Assembly (NCBI GenBank): GCA_955652195.1
Contig: CATPBC010000299.1
Location: 1-12,302, forward strand
Origin: an uncultured Xanthobacteraceae bacterium
GTDB taxonomy: Bacteria > Pseudomonadota > Alphaproteobacteria > Rhizobiales > Xanthobacteraceae
Direction: 5' to 3'
Length of the DNA: 12,302 bases
Position 1 is the first letter of the stretch. Each line of letters begins with the position of its first letter. A model generated the notes under the pieces. The model searched no databases, was not told where the DNA came from, and saw only the letters and a list, made by a program, of their open reading frames with translations. Positions 6,518 to 12,302 of this stretch are shown piece by piece. A program made the position numbers and the translations under genes.

Positions 6518-7567
6518 ATGACTCCTGAAGGCGAGCCGAAGATCACATCGCTGCCGCGCGACCGCCATTCGGCGGATGCCGCGCAGGGTCTTTCGATTGT
6601 GGTGCCGCTCTACAACGAGGCGGCAGCGCTCGAATGCCTGCATGCGCGGCTGATCGAAGCGGCGCAGCGGTTAGCGGCAACGCGCGCGCTGGCCTGCGAA
6701 GTCATCTACATCGATGACGGCAGCCGCGACGGTACGCTCGCCATTGCCCGCGAACTGCCCGCGACCGCGCTCGATGTGCAAGTGATTTCGCTGTCGCGCA
6801 ATTTCGGCAAGGAGGCGGCGCTGCTCGCCGGCCTCGACCACGCGCGACGCGGCGCGGTGCTATTCATCGACGGCGACGGCCAACATCCGACCTCGCTGAT
6901 CGAGACGCTGGTCGGGCATTGGCTCGATGAAGAATGCGATGTCGTCTACACGGCTAAGGCAAATCGCGCCAACGAGTCATTGATCCGCCGCGCGGCGGTA
7001 AAGGCGTTCTACGTTCTCCTGAATTGGGGCGCACGGCCGAAGATTCCGGAAGATGCCGGCGACTTTCGTCTGCTATCGCCGCGCGCGGCCAATGCACTGC
7101 GCCAGCTCCCGGAGCGCAACCGGTTCTTCAAAGGCCTGTCGAGCTGGATCGGCTTTCGCCAGATGCGCATCGATTATGAACCCGAGGCGCGCGCGGAAGG
7201 CCGCAGCACCTGGAATCTGCGCCGATTGATCGGATTGTCGATCGACGGCGTCACCGGATTCTCGGTAGCGCCGCTGCGCCTCGCTATCGTGATGGGCACG
7301 GTGTTGGCGCTCGTCGCCTTCTTCTACGGCCTCCAGATCGTCTATGAGACGCTTGTCTACGGCACCGCGGTGCCTGGCTACCCGTCGCTGTTCGTGGGCG
7401 TGATGGTGCTCGGCGGCGTGCAGCTCATCATGATCGGCGTGGTCGGCGAATATATCGGCAAGATTCTTGAAGAGATCAAAGGCCGCCCGGTCTATTTCAT
7501 CGCCGAGCATGAAGTGAAGCTCAACGACGCGGTCAAAAAGTCCGACGCGCGAACCGCGGCCGAATGA
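6518..7567 (+). CDS. GT2 polyprenyl-phosphate glycosyltransferase (GtrB/ArnC/DPM1-like)
   Basis: A 349-aa membrane glycosyltransferase of family GT2 that moves a sugar from a nucleotide donor to a polyprenyl (undecaprenyl) phosphate at the cytoplasmic face. Domains in order: GT-A fold at about 25-240 with LSIVVPLYNE (25-34), YIDDGSRDGT (64-73), the metal-binding FIDGDGQH (117-123) and DAGDFRLL (179-186); then two membrane helices at about 252-276 and 289-313; then the family tail GEYIGKILEEIKGRPVYFIAE. The sugar cannot be read from the sequence; the coupled deacetylase suggests an N-acetylhexosamine. Its stop overlaps the next start as ATGA. The ribosome site is weak. The start lies in a 10-bp direct repeat TAAGCGATGA (6498-6507, 6512-6521), which creates a five-codon upstream frame ending on the start codon. 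Confidence 0.93.
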   Translation: MTPEGEPKITSLPRDRHSADAAQGLSIVVPLYNEAAALECLHARLIEAAQRLAATRALACEVIYIDDGSRDGTLAIARELPATALDVQVISLSRNFGKEAALLAGLDHARRGAVLFIDGDGQHPTSLIETLVGHWLDEECDVVYTAKANRANESLIRRAAVKAFYVLLNWGARPKIPEDAGDFRLLSPRAANALRQLPERNRFFKGLSSWIGFRQMRIDYEPEARAEGRSTWNLRRLIGLSIDGVTGFSVAPLRLAIVMGTVLALVAFFYGLQIVYETLVYGTAVPGYPSLFVGVMVLGGVQLIMIGVVGEYIGKILEEIKGRPVYFIAEHEVKLNDAVKKSDARTAAE

Positions 7568-8403
7568 ACGAGGCGCAGCTTCGGCACATCTGGCTCTGCG
7601 CCGACGATTACGGCATCTCGCCGGCGGTCAGCGCGGCGATCCGCGAGCTGATCTCGCGCCGCCGCATCAATGCCGCCTCGGTAATGGTCGTAACACCGAG
7701 CTTCTCGGCAAGCGAAGCAACTGCGCTGCGCGATGCCGCAGGGGCGCACGCCGCGATCGGCTTGCATCTGACGCTCACCGCGCCGTTTCGCCCGCTGACG
7801 GATTTTGCGCCGCTGCGCGGTGGCGCGTTTCTGCCGCTTGCCGGCATGGCCGGCCGCGGACTGCTGCGCCGGCTGGACTTGCGGCGCCTGGAGGTCGAAA
7901 TCGCCAGCCAACTTGCGGCGTTTTGCACCGTTTTCGGCCGCGCTCCCGATTACGTCGATGGCCATCAGCACATTCAAGTCTTTCCGCAGATTAGTGAGGC
8001 GCTGCTGCGTGTGATCAAACAGTCAGCGCCGCAGGCTTGGTTGCGGCAGTGCGGGCGGCCCGCTTCGGCGCAAAAAAGTCTCAGCGATCCGAAGGGTTAT
8101 GTCCTGGATGGCTTGAGCGCACGCTTGCGCCGGCTTGCTGCCAAGCATGGCATACGTACCAATCCGGCTTTTGCCGGTACTTATTCGTTCCGTACGCAGG
8201 CCGATTTCGGCAAGTTGTTTGGCGAATTTCTCGACGGCCTTCCCGACGGCGGTCTTGTCATGTGCCATCCCGGAAAAGTCGATGCGCATTTGCGGCAACT
8301 CGATCCGCTGACCGATTTGCGCGAGCGCGAATATGCGTTCTTCCTCGACGAGCGCTTTCCGCAAATTCTTGCCGAGCGCGGTTATGAACTCGCTCGGCCG
8401 TAA
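7564..8403 (+). CDS. ChbG/HpnK (YdjC/NaxD)-family carbohydrate deacetylase
   Basis: A 279-aa cytosolic, metal-dependent deacetylase of the ChbG/HpnK family (carbohydrate esterase-like barrel). Landmarks: CADDYGISPAV with the metal and catalytic Asp14-Asp15, IGLHLTLT with His68, DGHQHIQVFP with His134 and His136, FAGTYSFR at about 203-210 and VMCHPG with His235. All expected active-site residues are present, so it should be active. Members act on diacetylchitobiose (ChbG), are linked to hopanoid clusters (HpnK), or remove acetyl from undecaprenyl-phosphate N-acetylhexosamine (NaxD of Francisella and Bordetella). Translational coupling to a GT2 polyprenyl-phosphate glycosyltransferase favours the NaxD-like role. 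No hopanoid gene is in the window. The final ArnT-like transferase is also absent here. Confidence 0.88.
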   Translation: MNEAQLRHIWLCADDYGISPAVSAAIRELISRRRINAASVMVVTPSFSASEATALRDAAGAHAAIGLHLTLTAPFRPLTDFAPLRGGAFLPLAGMAGRGLLRRLDLRRLEVEIASQLAAFCTVFGRAPDYVDGHQHIQVFPQISEALLRVIKQSAPQAWLRQCGRPASAQKSLSDPKGYVLDGLSARLRRLAAKHGIRTNPAFAGTYSFRTQADFGKLFGEFLDGLPDGGLVMCHPGKVDAHLRQLDPLTDLREREYAFFLDERFPQILAERGYELARP

Positions 8404-8411
8404 ATCGCGCC

Positions 8412-8534
8412 TCTAAAGCATGATCCCTAAAAAGCCTGTCCCCGGACTTGATCCGGGAATTGTAACCGGTTTCCCGCCTTCGCGAAGCCCGCTTCGGCGG
8501 GCGAAGCAAGGTCGGAAAAGATCATGCTCAAACA
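8412..8534. repeat. Composite palindromic intergenic repeat
   Basis: The element lies between two convergent genes. Its ends form a 9-bp inverted repeat, AGCATGATC (8417-8425) and GATCATGCT (8520-8528), continuing into CAAACAA. Inside are CCCGGA-N5-TCCGGG (8441-8457) and a perfect GCCCGC-TTCG-GCGGGC hairpin (8487-8502). Sequences beginning TCTAAAGCATGATC and ending GATCATGCTCAAACAA are, to my knowledge, scattered through Bradyrhizobium-type genomes. The inner CCCGGACTTGATCCGGG is another common rhizobial motif, so one repeat may be inserted in the other. The hairpins could end transcription from both sides, though no long T tract is seen. Confidence 0.7.
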
Positions 8535-8552
8535 AGAAAGGCTAACAGAGCT

Positions 8553-9419
8553 TCAGATCACCACGACTTTGGTGCCGACCTTCACGCGCTCATAGAGATC
8601 CGTGACGTCGTCGTTGCGCATGCGGATGCAGCCGGACGAAACGTTCGTGCCGATGGTCCAAGGCTCGTTCGAGCCATGGATGCGATAAAGGCTCGAGCCG
8701 AGATAGAGAGCGCGCGCGCCGAGCGGATTATCGACACCGCCCGGCATAAAGCGGGGCAAATCGGGCCGCCGCGCGATCATTTCCGCCGGCGGCCGCCAAT
8801 CGGGCCATTCCCGCTTGGCGGTGACGCTTTTGACGCCAGACCATAAAAATCCTGGCCGGCCGACGCCGATCCCGTAGCGCAGCGCCCTGCCGCCATCCTC
8901 GACCAGATAAAGAAATTTGTTGGTCGTATCGACAATGACGGTGCCGGGCGCTTCGCCGCCGCTATACGCGACCTGTTGGCGGAAAAATTTCGGATCGACC
9001 GCATGATCCGCAGCATCGGTCTGGTTCGGCGCCGCATAAGCTTGCGGCGGATAAGCAGTAGAGGTGTTGCCCGCTGGCGCGCCGCTGTATTGCGACTCCG
9101 GTGGGCGAAAAGCGTGCGACAACATTATCGGCCCGGCGAAAATCGCTGCAAAGAAATCATGGATGCCGGGATTTGGCGACTGCGGCACAGGCTGCGGCGC
9201 GAGAGATTGGGCTTGCGACGCTGGCACGGGCTCGCTCCGCGACGCGCCGAAAAACTGCCGAGCACCGGGCTTTGGCGCATAAACGACAGATTTTTTCAGC
9301 GGCACTGGGCGATCGGACTGGCTCGTACCATCGGGCGAATAAGACGGACGCAGCGATTGTGCGAAGGCCGAGCCGGATAGCGCGCTCGCCAGGATCGCCG
9401 CGATGAAAATGTGCCGCAT
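8553..9419 (-). CDS. L,D-transpeptidase (YkuD domain), periplasmic
   Basis: A 288-aa cell-wall enzyme. An N-terminal Sec signal peptide (MRHIFIAAILASALSGSAFAQ, cleavage after about residue 20) leads into a Pro/Gln/Ala-rich linker of about 130 residues and then a YkuD catalytic domain (157-288). The active site is complete: His248 in YRIHGSNEPWTIG and Cys264 in SSGCIRM. It forms 3-3 peptidoglycan cross-links or attaches outer-membrane proteins to peptidoglycan; which one cannot be told. No LysM or other binding domain is seen. The ATG follows GAG at seven bases. Its upstream region holds a long hairpin (9458-9529) preceded by a perfect TATAAT on the minus strand, so the mRNA probably begins within that hairpin. 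Confidence 0.92.
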   Translation of the reverse strand: MRHIFIAAILASALSGSAFAQSLRPSYSPDGTSQSDRPVPLKKSVVYAPKPGARQFFGASRSEPVPASQAQSLAPQPVPQSPNPGIHDFFAAIFAGPIMLSHAFRPPESQYSGAPAGNTSTAYPPQAYAAPNQTDAADHAVDPKFFRQQVAYSGGEAPGTVIVDTTNKFLYLVEDGGRALRYGIGVGRPGFLWSGVKSVTAKREWPDWRPPAEMIARRPDLPRFMPGGVDNPLGARALYLGSSLYRIHGSNEPWTIGTNVSSGCIRMRNDDVTDLYERVKVGTKVVVI

Positions 9420-9457
9420 GGCCGTACTCGTTACACAGGCCCGTTCGCAATCGCGCC

Positions 9458-9529
9458 AGTGCGGTGGATTTGAAGTTCCTACAGTCAGTCGGAATCTCGC
9501 ATAGGAACTTCAAATCCAAAAACCGCACT
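9458..9529 (-). repeat. Long hairpin A, at the probable 5' end of the L,D-transpeptidase mRNA
   Basis: Inner arms TGGATTTGAAGTTCCTA (9465-9481) and its exact complement (9502-9518) give 17 perfect pairs. Outer arms AGTGCGG (9458-9464) and CCGCACT (9523-9529) add seven more, with a one-sided bulge of four A (9519-9522). The loop is 20 nt (9482-9501). Read on the minus strand the order is outer arm, T bulge, inner arm, loop with CCGAC, inner arm, outer arm, the same layout as hairpin B at 9545-9620. Confidence 0.85.
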
Positions 9530-9532
9530 AGG

Positions 9533-9542
9533 ATTATATATT
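9533..9542. promoter_or_regulatory. Back-to-back -10 boxes between the two hairpins
   Basis: The 15-nt AT-rich spacer 9530-9544 reads TATAAT on the minus strand (9538-9533) and TATATT on the plus strand (9537-9542). Each would start a transcript at or near the foot of the adjacent hairpin. No convincing -35 hexamer was found on either side, so promoter activity is inferred. Confidence 0.4.
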
Positions 9543-9544
9543 TG

Positions 9545-9620
9545 CTAGGGTCCCTTTGATTCCGAAGTTCGCATGAAAGCATGCCGACAAAGCGTGCGAA
9601 CTTCGGAATCGGGACACTAG
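9545..9620 (+). repeat. Long hairpin B, diverged inverted copy of hairpin A
   Basis: Inner arms GATTCCGAAGTTCGCA (9558-9573) and its exact complement (9595-9610) give 16 perfect pairs. Outer arms CTAGGGTCCC (9545-9554) and GGGACACTAG (9611-9620) pair with one mismatch. A TTT bulge (9555-9557) lies on the left side only, and the loop is 21 nt (9574-9594). It shares with hairpin A, read on the opposite strand, a CTAG foot, the T-rich bulge, GATT..GAAGTTC, ATG or TATG after the arm and CCGAC in the loop. Confidence 0.85.
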
Positions 9621-9682
9621 CCGCGCGGGCTCAGCAGACGAGTACAGAAGCATCCTCGACTGTTTGGTAAACAAATTGCGGT

Positions 9683-9757
9683 GCCGGCTTAGTCGTACCT
9701 TGTTCGTCGAGTTACGGTTGATTTTGTTTAAATGCCGAACGTGTTGGCTAAGCCGGC
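9683..9757. other. Widely spaced inverted repeat at the end of the MFS gene
   Basis: GCCGGCTTAG (9683-9692) and CTAAGCCGGC (9748-9757) are perfect 10-bp complements 55 nt apart. The right arm includes the MFS stop codon. No T tract follows, so it is not a standard intrinsic terminator. The rest of 9621-9747 holds only a small palindrome TGTTT-GGT-AAACA (9661-9673). Confidence 0.4.
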
Positions 9758-10941
9758 CGGCGGATCAGCACAAAACAAAGCAATGCGACCGCGGCGAAAC
9801 CCGCCACCAGCGTCAAACCCACCGCATCGGAGGCGCGATCGGCAACATAGGTCACCACTACCGGCGCCGCCGCTTGCACCACCAGATAAGGACCGCCGAT
9901 CCGGCCCATGAGGCGGCCGTAACCCGCGGCGCCAAACAAAGCGAGCGGGACCGTACCACGGGCGATGGTCAAAAGCCCGTTGGCCATGCCGTACATGATC
10001 GCGAAGACTGCCGCGAGCGCTGCGGAAAAAGGCAACAGCGCCAACAGCACGAAGGCCGATACCAGAAGCCCGACCGCAAAGCGCGCGGTCCATAACGGAT
10101 GGAGCCGCCGCGCGAACGATAATTCGCACAGGCGCGCCAAGACTTGAGCCGGACCAAACAACATGCCGATTGCCACGACGGTCGCGGCCGTCAGTCCGAA
10201 GCGCTGGAAAATTGCGAGGAGCTGCGCCGACAGTGCCGAGGGCACGAAGGCATAGGAAGCGAACCCGGCCGCAACCAGGACGAAAGCAAAACCGTGTGAC
10301 GGTACGAAAGCTTTGGTCGGCTTTTCACTGAGCGCTGCACCGCGCGGCGCGCCGCCGGCATGCTGACGCGGCAGCGCGAAGGCATGCAGTGGCGCGGCCA
10401 GGCCCACGAGCAATGCCGCATAAATGAGGTACGTGCCGCGCCAGCCGACCGCTTCGATGAGAAATTGTGTCGCCGGCCAGCTCACGGTCGAGGCGAAACC
10501 GCCGGCAAGCGTCAGCACCGTGATCGGCGAGCGTGCGGCGCTGCCAAAGATGCGCCCAAGGGTGGCAAAGGCTGGATCATAGAGCGAGGCCGCCATGGCC
10601 ACGCCGATCGTAATCCAAGCGGCGAAGTAGCTTGCCACGCCGGGTGCCCAGACCAGACCGGCAAGCCCCAAGGCGCCGATCAGCGAGCCGACCGGCATCA
10701 CGACATGGCCGCCGAGGCGATCGATCGCGCCACCGACATAACGCGAGCACAGCCCACCGACGAACAACCCGACAGAAAATCCGGCCATGGTGAAGGATCG
10801 CGACCAGCCGTGATCGGCCGCTATCAATGGCACCGTCAGCACCGGCGGATAGAACAGCGCGCCCCAGGACAGAATCTCGGTAACGCCCAGCACGCTCACG
10901 GCGCGCCAGGGACCGAAAATGAATGCACTGGGGCTTGGCAT
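9748..10941 (-). CDS. Major facilitator superfamily transporter
   Basis: A hydrophobic protein of 397 aa with the usual 12-helix layout: two six-helix halves joined by a polar loop near residues 195-215 (ALPRQHAGG...SEKPTKAFVP). The first helix segment, VLGVTEILSWGALFYPPVLTVP, and the GWSRSFTMAGFSVGLFVGG that follows are typical of a family of uncharacterised proteobacterial MFS proteins. The loop-2 motif is represented by GGAIDRLGGHVVMP. The substrate is unknown. I chose ATG 10941, six bases after a GGA; GTG 10971 would add ten polar residues with no clear ribosome site. It stands alone; the next gene on its strand is the L,D-transpeptidase, over 300 bp away, so co-transcription is unlikely. 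Confidence 0.88.
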   Translation of the reverse strand: MPSPSAFIFGPWRAVSVLGVTEILSWGALFYPPVLTVPLIAADHGWSRSFTMAGFSVGLFVGGLCSRYVGGAIDRLGGHVVMPVGSLIGALGLAGLVWAPGVASYFAAWITIGVAMAASLYDPAFATLGRIFGSAARSPITVLTLAGGFASTVSWPATQFLIEAVGWRGTYLIYAALLVGLAAPLHAFALPRQHAGGAPRGAALSEKPTKAFVPSHGFAFVLVAAGFASYAFVPSALSAQLLAIFQRFGLTAATVVAIGMLFGPAQVLARLCELSFARRLHPLWTARFAVGLLVSAFVLLALLPFSAALAAVFAIMYGMANGLLTIARGTVPLALFGAAGYGRLMGRIGGPYLVVQAAAPVVVTYVADRASDAVGLTLVAGFAAVALLCFVLIRRPA

Positions 10942-11055
10942 TTTTAGTCCGACATTCTGAGCGTGAGCCACGCAAGCGCGGCCTGGCCGGGCTCGACAGG
11001 GACCCGGAAGCCTAAAGCACCGATGTCATGGATTACCGACCTGCCCGTACCTGGC

Positions 11056-11080
11056 AATCGGCAATGAGGTAATCGGCAAT
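11056..11080. repeat. Short direct repeat AATCGGCAAT
   Basis: AATCGGCAAT occurs at 11056-11065 and 11071-11080, five bases apart, in the gap between the lipoprotein and MFS genes. It may be a tandem regulatory site for the MFS gene or chance slippage. Confidence 0.35.
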
Positions 11081-11092
11081 ATGGACTTGAGC

Positions 11093-11644
11093 CTATTGCG
11101 GTGGCGGCTTGATTGCCGGCTTGGCTCCGGCGCGCGCCATGCCCTCCGGCGCGCAGCGCACATATACACCGGTGCCATAGCGGCCCGCGACTTCCGGATC
11201 CATCCAGCGCAGTACCATGGTGCGGCCGTCGAACGACACCATTTCGCGATCCTGCGGGCCGCCGGCATTACCGGGTGGACCGATATAATTCTTGCCGTTG
11301 GTCGATCCTTTGAGCTGCAATTCCTGGAGCTGGGCGCTGTCAGCGAGATACATCATGACGCCACCACTCGCGCCGCGCGTGATCTCGACCGGCTGGCCGC
11401 ATTGGCCGCGCGCCGCCGCCGCTGTGCGCGCGTAATCCTCCTGCTTGTGAAAGGCGCCGTAGCCCCACCGGCCGACGACCTCTTCCGGACGGTACTGCGA
11501 TGGAATTGCCGGCTGTGCCATTGGCGCTGGAGCCGCTGTCTGCTCCAAGGGCGGGGTATTCGAAGTACAGGCGGCGAGCGCGAGCGCGGCCAAGGTCGCG
11601 ACCAGGGCCGCAACGGCGCAAATATGCAAACGCAACACGCTCAT
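11093..11644 (-). CDS. Lipoprotein of unknown function, 183 aa
   Basis: The N-terminus MSVLRLHICAVAALVATLAA is a lipoprotein signal peptide ending in the lipobox Leu23-Ala-Ala-Cys26. After a Pro/Ala-rich spacer the mature domain runs from about QYRPEEVVGRWGYGAFHKQ to TGVYVRCAPEG, with isolated motifs such as GGVMMYLADSAQLQELQL and FDGRTMVLRWMDPEVAGRYG; it appears mostly beta-stranded. I recognise it as a conserved rhizobial hypothetical protein but know no function. Two cysteines remain in the mature domain and could form a disulfide. The start is ATG 11644 because GGGGAG lies six bases upstream and the signal peptide begins there; the frame is open 27 codons further back. It is oriented like the MFS gene, with about 150 bp between. 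Confidence 0.85.
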   Translation of the reverse strand: MSVLRLHICAVAALVATLAALALAACTSNTPPLEQTAAPAPMAQPAIPSQYRPEEVVGRWGYGAFHKQEDYARTAAAARGQCGQPVEITRGASGGVMMYLADSAQLQELQLKGSTNGKNYIGPPGNAGGPQDREMVSFDGRTMVLRWMDPEVAGRYGTGVYVRCAPEGMARAGAKPAIKPPPQ

Positions 11645-11810
11645 GAAAATCTCCCCAGGCAGGCCCGTTAAGCCGCACCGTCGGCCAAGTCCGGACCCGC
11701 AAAGTCGATCAGCCGGCGGCCTCACGATGTAGGCTGCAGCCGACTGCTCTTACCGCCGCGACCTTTCGACTTTGTTTCAAATTGGCCCCGCAGGGCAGTT
11801 TCGGCCAAGA

Positions 11811-12302
11811 TTACGGCCCGGATTTGGCGGTCTGGGCGGCTTGTCGGCGGCCCGACCCGTTCCGCCCCGCCTGTTTTCGGGCCGGCTCCGGCTGTTTGAC
11901 AGGTTTCGGGCGCGGATCGGCGAGCGGCGCCGATTTATGAATGCTCAGTGCCCGCATCATGTCGGGATCGTCGAAAAAATCGCTGTCGGCACAGAGCCTG
12001 GCGGCATGGATGCCCGCCACCGCGCAAATATCGTCGAGTTCATTGGCATCGCCGGTAACTCCGACGGCGCCTAGCACCTCGCCGGATTTGTCGCGAATGA
12101 GCTGCCCACCGCCTTCCAAAAACAACGGGTAGTCGGCAAGTCGCTCGACCGATTCCATGAATAGCGGCTTTTCCCGCGCCTTTTGCAGAACAAGCTTCGA
12201 TGGCCGCCCGAGCGCCAATGCGCCATAGGCTTTGCCGTAGCAGATTTCAAAGCGCAGCATCGACGCGCCGTCCTGCTTCTGAAATGCTTTCACGCGGCCG
12301 CC
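11811..12302 (-). CDS. GlcG/HbpS (DUF336) family protein, 5' end cut by window
   Basis: The visible 163 residues read GGRVKAFQKQDGASMLRFE, then CYGKAYGALALGRPS, LFLEGGGQLIRDKSGEVLGAVGVTGD and DDICAVAGIHAA, the core of the GlcG/HbpS fold (haem-associated or cobalamin-utilisation-like small proteins). The frame runs to the last base without a stop. The GTG at 12293 is not the true start, because GGRVKAFQ corresponds to an internal family segment (usually AGGxLKAFxRxDG) about 30 residues in. After the domain comes a basic Pro/Lys/Arg/Gln-rich tail of about 38 residues (from PLADPRPKPVKQPEPARKQ), which is unusual for this family. The biochemical role is unknown. Confidence 0.85.
   Translation of the reverse strand, partial: GGRVKAFQKQDGASMLRFEICYGKAYGALALGRPSKLVLQKAREKPLFMESVERLADYPLFLEGGGQLIRDKSGEVLGAVGVTGDANELDDICAVAGIHAARLCADSDFFDDPDMMRALSIHKSAPLADPRPKPVKQPEPARKQAGRNGSGRRQAAQTAKSGP

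Noticed and set aside
6133..6546. Minus-strand frame of 137 codons before the glycosyltransferase.
   Set aside because: It overlaps the glycosyltransferase start and probable promoter and has no domain; typical chance frame in GC-rich DNA.
9471..9511. GAAGTTCCTA...TAGGAACTTC resembles the arms of the yeast FRT recombination site.
   Set aside because: The spacer is 20 nt rather than the FRT core, the pairing continues beyond FRT arms, and hairpin B has the same layout with different arms. The match is coincidental.
10360..10947. Plus-strand frame of 195 codons antisense to the MFS gene.
   Set aside because: Arg/His/Gln-rich shadow of membrane-protein codons; no motifs.
1..12302. CRISPR array, tRNA, rRNA, transposase or phage genes.
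   Set aside because: No regularly spaced repeats, no cloverleaf, no rRNA-like sequence and no transposase or integrase motifs were seen on either strand.

Overview
The window looks like chromosome of an alphaproteobacterium of the order Hyphomicrobiales (Rhizobiales), probably near Bradyrhizobium, Rhodopseudomonas or Pseudolabrys. The grounds are the high GC content, the hisZ-hisG pair with a C-terminally extended HisG, EcfG-type (general stress) promoter motifs, several small proteins of a kind common in that order, and an intergenic palindromic repeat whose ends read GCATGATC...GATCATGC. This placement is from recognition, not from a database search.

Layout. 1-1267: minus-strand gene for a zinc/manganese ABC-transporter binding protein, with a perfect 15-bp Zur-like palindrome upstream and possibly the start of a second transporter gene at the left edge. 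1268-3408: hisZ and hisG, translationally coupled, making the two-subunit first enzyme of histidine biosynthesis. 3430-4340: a divergent stress-type locus, with a DUF883-like membrane-anchored protein and an uncatalogued 54-residue protein on the minus strand and a 76-residue membrane protein on the plus strand; both sides have an EcfG-like promoter. 4385-4909: two small minus-strand genes ended by a good intrinsic terminator. 5198-5944: a Crp/Fnr-family regulator with a palindrome over its probable promoter. 5995-6425: no recognisable gene.

6518-8403: a coupled pair, a GT2 polyprenyl-phosphate glycosyltransferase and a ChbG/HpnK/NaxD-type deacetylase, which suggests synthesis of a lipid-linked amino sugar for envelope decoration. 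8412-8534: a composite palindromic repeat. 8553-9419: a periplasmic L,D-transpeptidase. 9458-9620: two long hairpins that appear homologous to each other, lie in opposite orientation and flank a 15-nt AT-rich spacer with a -10 box for each direction. 9748-10941: an MFS transporter. 11093-11644: a lipoprotein of unknown function. 11811-12302: a GlcG/HbpS (DUF336) protein cut by the right edge.

The genes are mostly housekeeping, envelope and stress functions. The least explained structure is the hairpin pair at 9458-9620, which keeps its shape although the arm sequences differ. The next most useful observations are the two facing EcfG promoters over otherwise anonymous small genes and the glycosyltransferase-deacetylase pair.
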